DNA from: Bacteroidota bacterium
Lineage (GTDB): Bacteria; Bacteroidota; Bacteroidia; Flavobacteriales; Weeksellaceae
Direction of reading: 5' to 3'
Assembly (NCBI GenBank): GCA_023420435.1
Contig: JAEZWE010000206.1
Coordinates: 1 to 7,901 of the forward strand
DNA length: 7,901 bases
The notes beneath the pieces were generated by a model that had not been told where the DNA came from, searched no databases, and was given only the letters and a program-made list of their open reading frames with translations. How positions within the stretch are numbered: position 1 is the first letter of the stretch; every line of letters begins with the position of its first letter. This document shows positions 1 to 6,646 of this stretch, one piece after another. Both the position numbers and the translations under genes were made by a program.

Positions 1-1
1 G

Positions 2-481
2 TTCAAAGATGGCGAAACTATTACTATTGAACCTTGGAGAAGTGCCGCTTTTCCAGTAATTAGAGATTTGGTTGTCGATCGTTCTGCATTTGACAGAGTA
101 ATGGCTGCAGGAGGATTTATTTCAGTGAATACTTCGGGAAATACTTTGGACGCTAACGCAATCTTAGTTCCTAAAGAAGATGCGGATAAAGCAATGGATG
201 CTGCAGCTTGTATCGGTTGTGGAGCTTGTGTAGCAACATGTAAAAATGGCTCTGCAATGTTATTTGTAGGAGCAAAAGTTTCTCAATATGCTTTACTTCC
301 ACAAGGTAGAGTAGAAGCTCAACGTAGAGTTTTGAACATGGTGAAAGCCATGGACGAAGAAGGTTTCGGAAACTGTTCCAATACAGGAGCTTGTGAAGTA
401 GAATGTCCAAAAGGAATTTCATTGGAAAACATTGCAAGAATGAACAGAGAATACATGTCTGCCATGGTGGATAAAGGATAA
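2..481 (+). CDS. sdhB: Succinate dehydrogenase/fumarate reductase iron-sulfur subunit (5'-truncated by window edge)
   Basis: This is the C-terminal 159 residues of the Fe-S subunit that passes electrons from the flavoprotein SdhA/FrdA to the membrane anchor and quinone (respiratory complex II, inner membrane, cytoplasmic side). The frame is open from base 2, so a TTG at 68 is an internal Leu codon and not the start. The first cysteine group is C-x2-C-x2-C-x3-C (Cys codons at 209, 218, 227, 239) and the second is C-x5-C-x3-C-P (374, 392, 404). By analogy with E. coli SdhB, Cys codons 209, 218, 227 and 404 hold the [4Fe-4S] cluster and 239, 374 and 392 hold the [3Fe-4S] cluster. The N-terminal [2Fe-2S] domain lies outside the window. 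The fourth cysteine is followed by Lys-Asn-Gly instead of Pro, which fits the Bacteroidota-type subunit as I recall it. Whether the complex mainly works as dehydrogenase or fumarate reductase cannot be decided here. sdhC and sdhA are expected upstream. Confidence 0.95.
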   Translation, partial: FKDGETITIEPWRSAAFPVIRDLVVDRSAFDRVMAAGGFISVNTSGNTLDANAILVPKEDADKAMDAAACIGCGACVATCKNGSAMLFVGAKVSQYALLPQGRVEAQRRVLNMVKAMDEEGFGNCSNTGACEVECPKGISLENIARMNREYMSAMVDKG

Positions 482-500
482 AAATTTTCAATATATTTTT

Positions 501-532
501 AAAACCGTTTCATTAATGAAGCGGTTTTTTTT
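501..532 (+). terminator. Rho-independent terminator after sdhB
   Basis: The arms 501-512 and 517-528 form a 12-bp stem with one G-T wobble and a TTAA loop at 513-516. A run of eight T (525-532) overlaps the end of the right arm. It lies 19 nt after the sdhB stop and closes the sdh transcript. The A-run at the foot of the left arm means it could also work on the opposite strand. Confidence 0.9.
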
Positions 533-584
533 GTTAAATTATTAATAAAAACGAAGATTAATTTCCCCGAAAATCCGAAAACAT

Positions 585-592
585 TATCTTTG
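585..592 (+). promoter_or_regulatory. Bacteroidota -7 promoter element for the DUF4369/thioredoxin-like lipoprotein gene
   Basis: TATCTTTG matches the Bacteroidetes sigma-A -7 consensus TAnnTTTG. It ends 21 nt before the ATG at 614, so transcription would begin at about 598-600 and leave a leader of roughly 15 nt. No clear -33 TTG is visible at the expected distance upstream. The element also contains an in-frame TTG (590-592), which argues against that TTG being a start codon, because it would not be transcribed. Confidence 0.65.
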
Positions 593-613
593 CCAAAATT
601 TTTAAAAACAATA

Positions 614-2137
614 ATGAAAAAGTATTTTTTATTAGTCATGATGGCAATTTTTGCCATTTCCTGCTCCAAGAAAGTGGAAGTGAAAGGAAAAATTACAGGA
701 GGGTCTCCATTAGAGCGTATCGAATTTATCGAAGCTTCAGGAGTAGCTACTTTACCTTTAACCAATATTGGAGTAAAACCGGATGGAACTTTTGCAGGAA
801 GTTTCGAAGCTCCAAAAAATGGGATGTACGTCATGAGTTATGCAGGAAGAGAAACCATGATTTATCTTAAAAAAGGACAAACAGCTGAAATTACTGCTAC
901 AGCAGCTAAATTTCCTGAAGATTTAAAAGTAATTGGTGATGCTAAAGCAAATAACGATTTCCTAACCCAAACGAATAAATTTTTGCAAACCTACAGTCAG
1001 AAAATGAACATCCAAGCAAGTATGGCTAAAGATGAAGCCGGTTTTGTGAAGGATATCAAAAAAATTCAGACCGATTTAGAAAAAAATATTGACGAAACTG
1101 CAGCAAAAACAAATGCTGATAAAGAAGTGGTAACTTGGAAGAAAAATGATATTCATTCTGGTATTTTAACCATCCTACCTCAATATGAAATGACCAAAAA
1201 ACAGGCTTCCACAAATCCTTCTTTTAAAATGAGTAAAGTTTTCACAGATTATGAAAAAAGTTTGCAGGAAAACAAAGAAGAATTGGTGAAAAACCATCCT
1301 ATATACAGAAGTTATCTGTTGGGAACAATGACGGAGGATTTCCAGAAATATGCCATGTCAAAATCTCAAGGAAAAACGGATATTACCACTTCTGAAATGT
1401 TTGCTTCTTTCATCAAGGATAAAAAAGAACTTTCTCAAACAGCTAAAGATTATCTTTTGGCATTTGTAATGGCGCAAAGCGACATTCGTCCGGATTCTTC
1501 AAAAGAGACTTCTGAAAAAATTGCAAAAATTATCGATACTGATGTTAAAGATGCAAACGTTAAGAAAGATTTAAAGCGAATTCAATTTGTTGTAAATGGT
1601 CTAAAAAAAGGTGAAACAGCTCCGGATGCAGCTTTAGTAACAACAGACGGAAAAGCTTTCAAAATTGCTGAAGGTTCAAAACCTAAAGTAATTGTAAACT
1701 ATGCTTCTTGGACACCTTATATTAAAGAATCCACCGTTCCTATCATGAAACAGATTGTCGATTTCTACAAATCAAAAATGGATTTCGTTTTCGTGAATTT
1801 GGACGACACCAAAGAACAATTTGCAAAAACCAGCAAAGTAATGTTTGCAGGAATTCCGGGAACCAATGTTTATGCAGAAGGCGGTTTGAATTCAGATTAT
1901 GCTGATAAATACGGAATCTACGGATTCAAATTAGCACCTTCTTATTTAATCTTGGATAAAGACGGTAAAATTGCAGGAAGAACGTTCTTCAATCCTGGAG
2001 AGCAAGAATTTGTAGCTTTGTTAGATCAACTTTCAGGCTTAAAAGCACCTCAAGTAGCTCCGGAAGCAACTCTGCAAAACGATTTGTTGGCGCCTTCAAC
2101 AGAACAGGCTCCACCACCACCTCCAGCAGCGAAATAA
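614..2137 (+). CDS. Lipoprotein with DUF4369-like N-terminus and cysteine-less thioredoxin-like C-terminal domain
   Basis: A 507-residue predicted lipoprotein. The signal peptide ends in the lipobox AISC, with Cys17 as the lipidation site; Ser-Lys-Lys follows, with no acidic surface-export signal, so a periplasm-facing anchor is inferred. Residues about 20-120 resemble the beta-rich DUF4369 domain often found before TlpA/ResA-type domains in Bacteroidota. Residues about 125-330 are Lys-rich and mostly helical. Residues about 330-480 look like a TlpA/AhpC-type thioredoxin fold: a G-E-x-A-P-D entry, the core strand before S-W, and the cis-proline region (Pro442 in LAPSYLIL). At the WCxxC position it reads W366-T-P-Y-I370. 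Cys17 is the only cysteine in the protein, so disulfide exchange by this domain is not possible. The tail is Pro/Ala-rich (PPPPP near 500-504). ATG 614 is preferred over TTG 590 because only it gives a clean signal peptide and lies downstream of the -7 element. It appears monocistronic. A chaperone, binding or structural role is possible; the substrate is unknown. Confidence 0.85.
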   Translation: MKKYFLLVMMAIFAISCSKKVEVKGKITGGSPLERIEFIEASGVATLPLTNIGVKPDGTFAGSFEAPKNGMYVMSYAGRETMIYLKKGQTAEITATAAKFPEDLKVIGDAKANNDFLTQTNKFLQTYSQKMNIQASMAKDEAGFVKDIKKIQTDLEKNIDETAAKTNADKEVVTWKKNDIHSGILTILPQYEMTKKQASTNPSFKMSKVFTDYEKSLQENKEELVKNHPIYRSYLLGTMTEDFQKYAMSKSQGKTDITTSEMFASFIKDKKELSQTAKDYLLAFVMAQSDIRPDSSKETSEKIAKIIDTDVKDANVKKDLKRIQFVVNGLKKGETAPDAALVTTDGKAFKIAEGSKPKVIVNYASWTPYIKESTVPIMKQIVDFYKSKMDFVFVNLDDTKEQFAKTSKVMFAGIPGTNVYAEGGLNSDYADKYGIYGFKLAPSYLILDKDGKIAGRTFFNPGEQEFVALLDQLSGLKAPQVAPEATLQNDLLAPSTEQAPPPPPAAK

Positions 2138-2151
2138 TTTCAAATATTCTT

Positions 2152-2182
2152 AAAACCTTTCAATTTTATGAAAGGTTTTTTT
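2152..2182 (+). terminator. Rho-independent terminator after the thioredoxin-like lipoprotein gene
   Basis: Perfect 11-bp inverted repeat: left arm 2152-2162, 6-nt loop 2163-2168, right arm 2169-2179, with a T-run reaching 2182. It starts 14 nt after the stop codon and ends only about 15 nt before the -7 element of rlmD. The preceding A-run makes it potentially bidirectional. Confidence 0.9.
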
Positions 2183-2196
2183 CTTTACAAAAACCT

Positions 2197-2204
2197 TACT
2201 TTTG
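2197..2204 (+). promoter_or_regulatory. Bacteroidota -7 promoter element immediately before rlmD
   Basis: TACTTTTG fits TAnnTTTG exactly and ends 4 nt before the rlmD ATG at 2209. With the usual distance from the -7 box to the transcription start, the message would begin at or next to the ATG, so it would be leaderless or nearly so. No good -33 TTG is seen, because the expected position falls in the preceding terminator. Confidence 0.6.
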
Positions 2205-2208
2205 CAGC

Positions 2209-3621
2209 ATGGCAAAAAACAGAAAAAAGAATCTCATTCTTGAAAATATAAAACTCGTTTCAGCGGGTGCAAAAGGTGTTGCAGTTGGGAAAACTGAAGA
2301 AGGAAAAACCGTTTTGGTTTCGGGTGCAGTTCCGGGTGATGTTGTGAATGCAAGAGTAAAGAAATCCAAATCCAAATATTTTGAAGCAGAAGCTGTGGAA
2401 ATTTTAGAAAAATCACCTTTCAGAGTAGATGCAAAATGTATCCATTTCGGAGTTTGTGGCGGCTGCAAATGGCAAAATTTAAGTTATGAAAAACAACTTG
2501 ATTTTAAGCAGGAAGAAGTGGTGAATAACATCCGCAGAATTGGTGGAATTGACAGTTTTGAAACTTTGCCAATTTTAGGTTCCGAAGAACAATATTTTTA
2601 TCGTAATAAAATGGAATTTTCCTTTTCCAATGCACGTTGGTTAACACAAAATGAGGTTGATTCCACAGAAAATATTAACGATAAAAACGCTTTAGGTTTT
2701 CATATCCCAGGAATGTGGAGCAAAATTCTGGATTTAAAAGAATGTTTTTTGCAAGAATTACCTTCCAACGAAATCCGACTTGCCGTAAAGAAGTTTGCTG
2801 AAGAAAATCAACTGGATTTCTACGACGTAAAAAAACAAGAAGGATTTCTTAGAACTTTGATGATGAGGCAAAATTCCTTTGGAGAATGGATGGTTTTGTT
2901 TCAGCTGTACCGAGAAGAAAAGGAAAACCGAGAAAATCTTTTCAACCATATTTTGCAGAAATTTCCACAAATAAAAACTTTGGTTTATGCCATTAATTCG
3001 AAAGGAAATGATTCGGTTTACGACTTGGATATTATAACGTATTTCGGAGACGGATTTTTAATGGAAGAAATGGATGGTTTAAAATTTAAAATCGGACCGA
3101 AATCATTCTTCCAAACCAATTATAAACAAGCTTTGGAACTTTACAGAAAAACTTTGGAATTTGCCAACTTGAAAGGTGATGAAGTGGTTTATGATTTATA
3201 TACAGGAACTGGAACTATTGCACAATATGTAGCTAGAAATGCAAAACAGGTTATCGGTATTGAATCAGTGCAGGAAGCAATTGATGCTGCAAAAGAGCAC
3301 GCCAAACTTAACGGTTTAGAAAATACCACTTTCTATTGCGGTGATATGAAAGATGTTTTTAATGAAGAATTTTTAGAAAATCATCCAAAAGCAGATGTTT
3401 TAATCACAGATCCGCCAAGAGATGGAATGCACCAAAAAGTGGTAGAGCAAATTCTGAAACTTTCACCCGAAAAAATAGTTTATGTAAGCTGTAATTCTGC
3501 AACACAAGCCCGAGATTTAGCCTTAATGAAAGATTTTTACAAAGTCGAAAAAATACTTACTGTTGATATGTTTCCACAAACACATCATGTGGAAAATATT
3601 GCTTTGCTTACCAAAATTTAA
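2209..3621 (+). CDS. rlmD: 23S rRNA (uracil-1939-C5)-methyltransferase RlmD
   Basis: A 470-residue SAM-dependent RNA methyltransferase of the TrmA/RlmC/RlmD (RumA) family, a usual length. It is predicted to methylate C5 of U1939 in 23S rRNA in the cytoplasm. Residues 1-70 form a TRAM-like RNA-binding domain. The [4Fe-4S] cysteines are C77, C83, C86 (C-x5-C-G-G-C-x2-Q) and C179. The motif SFFQTNY (299-305) leads into the Rossmann methyltransferase domain, with SAM motif DLYTGTGT (329-336), the DPPRDGM motif (401-407), the catalytic nucleophile Cys428 in VYVSCNS, and the general base Glu462 in HHVENI. All expected key residues are present, so the enzyme should be active. RlmD, RlmC and TrmA share these features; RlmD is chosen because it is the usual Bacteroidota member, but the exact uridine is inferred. 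It is probably the first gene of a run with the metalloprotease 36 nt downstream, since no terminator lies between them. Confidence 0.92.
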   Translation: MAKNRKKNLILENIKLVSAGAKGVAVGKTEEGKTVLVSGAVPGDVVNARVKKSKSKYFEAEAVEILEKSPFRVDAKCIHFGVCGGCKWQNLSYEKQLDFKQEEVVNNIRRIGGIDSFETLPILGSEEQYFYRNKMEFSFSNARWLTQNEVDSTENINDKNALGFHIPGMWSKILDLKECFLQELPSNEIRLAVKKFAEENQLDFYDVKKQEGFLRTLMMRQNSFGEWMVLFQLYREEKENRENLFNHILQKFPQIKTLVYAINSKGNDSVYDLDIITYFGDGFLMEEMDGLKFKIGPKSFFQTNYKQALELYRKTLEFANLKGDEVVYDLYTGTGTIAQYVARNAKQVIGIESVQEAIDAAKEHAKLNGLENTTFYCGDMKDVFNEEFLENHPKADVLITDPPRDGMHQKVVEQILKLSPEKIVYVSCNSATQARDLALMKDFYKVEKILTVDMFPQTHHVENIALLTKI

Positions 3622-3633
3622 TTTTATATTCTC

Positions 3634-3641
3634 TATTTTTA
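3634..3641 (+). promoter_or_regulatory. Weak -7-like element before the metalloprotease gene
   Basis: TATTTTTA resembles TAnnTTTG with the final G replaced by A, and ends 16 nt before the ATG at 3658. The spacing is right for a short leader, so the metalloprotease and the two genes after it could have a second promoter. In a region this AT-rich, the match could be chance. Confidence 0.25.
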
Positions 3642-3657
3642 TCAAAATTTTTTGACT

Positions 3658-6174
3658 ATGAATTTACCTCTCCGAATAATTTTTGTTTCCATTTTCATTT
3701 CGGGTTTATCATTTGGCCAAATAAAAAAAGATACCGTAAAAGAAAAATCGGACACTGCAAAAGTAAAAAGTTCTGTTTCTGCAGCTAAAGACAAAAAGCC
3801 TGAAAAAATAAAACCTTATAAAGAGGTTATTACGGCAAAAGCGATTTCGGATACAGGAATTTTAACGGTACACAAAGTTGATGACAAATATTATTTTGAA
3901 ATTCCGGATACAGCTCTTAAAAAAGAGTTCCTTTTGGTAACTCGTCTTACCAAAGCTGCTGCAGGAATGAGATCCGGATCTACAGGTTATGCAGGAGATG
4001 ATATTGGTCAAAATTTAATTTTATTTGAAAAAGGACCTGCCGATAAAATTTTTGTACGCTCCATTTCTTATGCAGATTATGCCAAAGATTCAACTTCTGC
4101 AATGTATCCTTCTGTGATGAGAAATAATACCCAAAGTATTGTTCACGCATTTGACATTAAAGCTTTTGGGAAGGATAAGAAATCTTCGGTGGTAGAAATT
4201 ACTGATTTTATTAATGGTGATAATGAATTGGTTTCTTTCGAAACAAGAGAAAAAAAACAATATAAAGTTGGTGCTTTTCAGAAGGATAAGTCGTTTGTTA
4301 ATTTCGTAAAATCATTTCCCACCAATATTGAAATCAACACTACAAAAACTTTTGCCCGTACTTTAGGAATGATGACTTTTCCTCCAGGAGTTGAAAAACC
4401 TGATGTAAGTGGAAATTACACCGTAGAAATAAATTCGTCACTTGTTCTTCTTCCGGAAAACAAAATGCAAGCAAGATATTTTGATCCGCGAGTTGGTTAT
4501 TTTGCGGTAAGTTATACTGATTTTGATCTGGATCCACAAGGTGTAAAAAGAGTGAACATCATTAAAAGATGGAGGTTGGAACCAAAACCTCAAGATTTAG
4601 AAAAATATAAAAAAGGGGAATTGGTAGAACCAGCAAAACCGATTGTTTTCTATATTGATCCAGCAACACCAAAAAAATGGGTTCCTTATTTAATGCAAGG
4701 TGTTAACGATTGGCAAAAATCTTTTGAAAAAGCAGGTTTCAAAAATGCGATCTACGCAAAAGTTCCCAATGCCAAAGATGATCCGGAATGGAGTTTGGAA
4801 GATGCCCGTTTTTCAGGAATCGTTTACAAACCTTCTGATGTTCCCAATGCTTCAGGACCCTCCATTTCTGATCCACGAACCGGTGAAATTTTAGAAAGTC
4901 ACATCAACTGGTATCATAATGTGATGAATCTTTTAAGAAACTGGTATTTTATCCAAGCTTCACCAAGTGATTCCAGAGCAAGAAAAATGGAATTTGATGA
5001 CAAATTGATGGGAGAATTAATCCGTTTTGTTTCTTCCCACGAAGTTGGTCATACTTTAGGACTTCGTCATAATTTTGGTGCCAGTTCTTCAGTTCCTGTA
5101 GAGAAATTAAGAGATAAAAAATGGCTCGAAAAAAATGGACATACTCCTTCTATTATGGATTATGCAAGATTTAATTATGTAGCACAACCTGAAGACAATG
5201 TTGGCGATTTGGGAATGATGCCACGAATTGGAGATTATGACAATTGGGCTATTGAATGGGGCTACAGAAGATTTTACCAATACAACAGTCCGGAAAGTGA
5301 AAAAGAACATTTAAACAAATGGATTATTAAAGAACTGAAAAATCCAAGACTTTGGTTTGGTACAGAAACCAATGCTTATGATCCAAGATCTCAAAGTGAA
5401 CAATTGGGAGACAATGCCATGATTGCTGGAAAATATGGAATAAAAAATCTGCAAAAAATTGTGGATAATTTAGAAAACTGGACCGAAAAGCCTAATGAAG
5501 ATTATGATAATCTTTCAACAATGTACGACCAAGTTACGATACAGTTTGGCAGATATTTGGGACATGTTTCAAAATATATTGGTGGACAGATGGAAACCCC
5601 CAAAACGGTAGAACAGGATGGTGCAGTATATGAAGTGGTATCAAAAGAGCAGCAAAAACAGGCTTTAAAATTTTTAGAGGAAGAAATTTTTACGACACCA
5701 AGTTGGTTAATTGATGAAAATATTTTTTCGCGTACCGGTAAATCACCTTCGGAAGTAGTTGAAAAACTGCAGAATAACGTTTTAAACAGAATTTTGGGAA
5801 CCGGCGTTTTACAAATGATGTATCAAGGAGAAGTAAGCGATAAAAATGCTTATACCGTTTCGGAATATATGCTGGATTTGAAATCGATCATTTTTAGAAA
5901 AGAACCCCAAGATATTTTTAACAGAAATCTGCAAAGAAATTATTTGGATTCAATGTTGAGCTTGCTGAATGCAAAAACTTCCGCACCCGTCATTTCAACG
6001 TGGTATAAATCTCCCGGTTTTTCTGAAAATTCCGATGTAAAAGCTGTGGTAAGAGGAACTTTAAAAGACTTGAGAAATGAGCTGAAAACAAAATCTTCAA
6101 ACGATAATATGATAAGATACCACTACGAAGATTTAATTTATAAATTGGATAAAGCACTGGATCCAAAAAACTAA
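3658..6174 (+). CDS. Secreted zinc-dependent metalloprotease (DUF5118-DUF5117-DUF4953 type)
   Basis: An 838-residue exported peptidase candidate. A Sec signal peptide (residues 1 to about 20, ending GLSFG-Q) is followed by a Lys-rich linker (22-52). A DUF5118-like segment (about 50-100, with YYFEIPD and LLVTRLTKA) leads into a DUF5117-like region (about 105-300). The catalytic DUF4953-like part contains the zinc motif H461-E-V-G-H465-x2-G-x2-H471 followed by N-F, with Glu462 as catalytic base, and a Met-turn SIMDY with Met500. This is a metzincin layout. The family-typical SISDPRTGEI segment lies upstream of the zinc motif. The protein has no cysteine, no lipobox and no obvious type IX secretion C-terminal domain, so a periplasmic location or export by another route is inferred. 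The substrate is unknown. ATG 3658 is chosen over TTG 3652 because it starts the signal peptide directly. The next gene begins 1 nt after its stop, which indicates co-transcription. Confidence 0.9.
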   Translation: MNLPLRIIFVSIFISGLSFGQIKKDTVKEKSDTAKVKSSVSAAKDKKPEKIKPYKEVITAKAISDTGILTVHKVDDKYYFEIPDTALKKEFLLVTRLTKAAAGMRSGSTGYAGDDIGQNLILFEKGPADKIFVRSISYADYAKDSTSAMYPSVMRNNTQSIVHAFDIKAFGKDKKSSVVEITDFINGDNELVSFETREKKQYKVGAFQKDKSFVNFVKSFPTNIEINTTKTFARTLGMMTFPPGVEKPDVSGNYTVEINSSLVLLPENKMQARYFDPRVGYFAVSYTDFDLDPQGVKRVNIIKRWRLEPKPQDLEKYKKGELVEPAKPIVFYIDPATPKKWVPYLMQGVNDWQKSFEKAGFKNAIYAKVPNAKDDPEWSLEDARFSGIVYKPSDVPNASGPSISDPRTGEILESHINWYHNVMNLLRNWYFIQASPSDSRARKMEFDDKLMGELIRFVSSHEVGHTLGLRHNFGASSSVPVEKLRDKKWLEKNGHTPSIMDYARFNYVAQPEDNVGDLGMMPRIGDYDNWAIEWGYRRFYQYNSPESEKEHLNKWIIKELKNPRLWFGTETNAYDPRSQSEQLGDNAMIAGKYGIKNLQKIVDNLENWTEKPNEDYDNLSTMYDQVTIQFGRYLGHVSKYIGGQMETPKTVEQDGAVYEVVSKEQQKQALKFLEEEIFTTPSWLIDENIFSRTGKSPSEVVEKLQNNVLNRILGTGVLQMMYQGEVSDKNAYTVSEYMLDLKSIIFRKEPQDIFNRNLQRNYLDSMLSLLNAKTSAPVISTWYKSPGFSENSDVKAVVRGTLKDLRNELKTKSSNDNMIRYHYEDLIYKLDKALDPKN

Positions 6175-6175
6175 A

Positions 6176-6646
6176 ATGAAAAAAATAATTTCAATTTTTT
6201 TAATATCCATTCTTATGATTTCCTGTGGTTCAGATGACGATATTTGTACCAGTGGAGAAGCCACCCCAAGAATGAAGATAAAATTTAAAAATGCTGCAAC
6301 AGGAAATGCAAAAACATTAGATTCTCTTTATGTAGATGTTGATTACGGAGATGGACCGGTAAATGTTTCTCAGCAGCGTTTTGCAGATTCTGCACTTATT
6401 CCATTAAGGGTTGATGAAAATGATTTCACCGAGATGTATGTGCATTTCACCAAATACGGAGCTAAATCAAAGATTAAAATCAATTATACTACAGAAACTG
6501 AATATGTTTCGCCAGCTTGTGGTATTAAAAAATTATACGACAATTTAGAGGCTGTGCTTTCCAATACAAATCCGGTTTTATCGGTAGAAAAAAATCAAAA
6601 TTCCATTCTTGATGAAAACAAAACACATCTTTATCTTCATTTTTAG
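6176..6646 (+). CDS. Small surface-type lipoprotein, DUF6452-like
   Basis: A 156-residue predicted lipoprotein: signal peptide with lipobox MISC and lipidated Cys17, followed by Gly-Ser-Asp-Asp-Asp. An acidic run just after the lipidated Cys matches the lipoprotein export signal described in Bacteroidota (for example SDDDD-type), so exposure on the outer surface is inferred. The mature part is short and beta-rich. Cys24 (in DDICTSG) and Cys115 (in SPACGIKK) could form a disulfide. The DDIC...TPR start, the central PLR-V-D-E segment, the ACG motif and the ending NKTHLYLHF fit my memory of the DUF6452 family, and the length is normal. It starts 1 nt after the metalloprotease stop, and its last 35 nt overlap the start of the DUF6048-like gene, which points to translational coupling. 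No biochemical function is known to me. Confidence 0.8.
   Translation: MKKIISIFLISILMISCGSDDDICTSGEATPRMKIKFKNAATGNAKTLDSLYVDVDYGDGPVNVSQQRFADSALIPLRVDENDFTEMYVHFTKYGAKSKIKINYTTETEYVSPACGIKKLYDNLEAVLSNTNPVLSVEKNQNSILDENKTHLYLHF

Noticed and set aside
239..247. Lys in place of Pro after the fourth cysteine of the first SdhB cluster motif
   Set aside because: I regard C-K-N-G as the normal variant in Bacteroidota-type subunits, not a lesion.
590..613. In-frame TTG start giving eight extra residues before the lipoprotein
   Set aside because: The TTG is part of the -7 promoter box and the added residues spoil a clean lipoprotein signal peptide; ATG 614 fits better.
171..834. Minus-strand open frames opposite sdhB and the lipoprotein start
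   Set aside because: They mirror strongly supported + strand genes, have low-complexity Leu/Phe/Lys-rich products and match no family I recognise.
2196..2970. Minus-strand open frames opposite rlmD
   Set aside because: rlmD has all catalytic motifs across this stretch; the antisense products show no domain features.
3613..3625. AT-only palindrome AAAATT-T-AATTTT over the rlmD stop codon
   Set aside because: Short, AT-only and expected by chance; no support as a terminator.
3652..3657. TTG start two codons before the metalloprotease ATG
   Set aside because: ATG at 3658 directly begins a good signal peptide, and nothing supports the TTG.
6609..6611. TTG start one codon before the DUF6048-like ATG
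   Set aside because: ATG 6612 is the ordinary choice and gives the same signal peptide without an extra Met.
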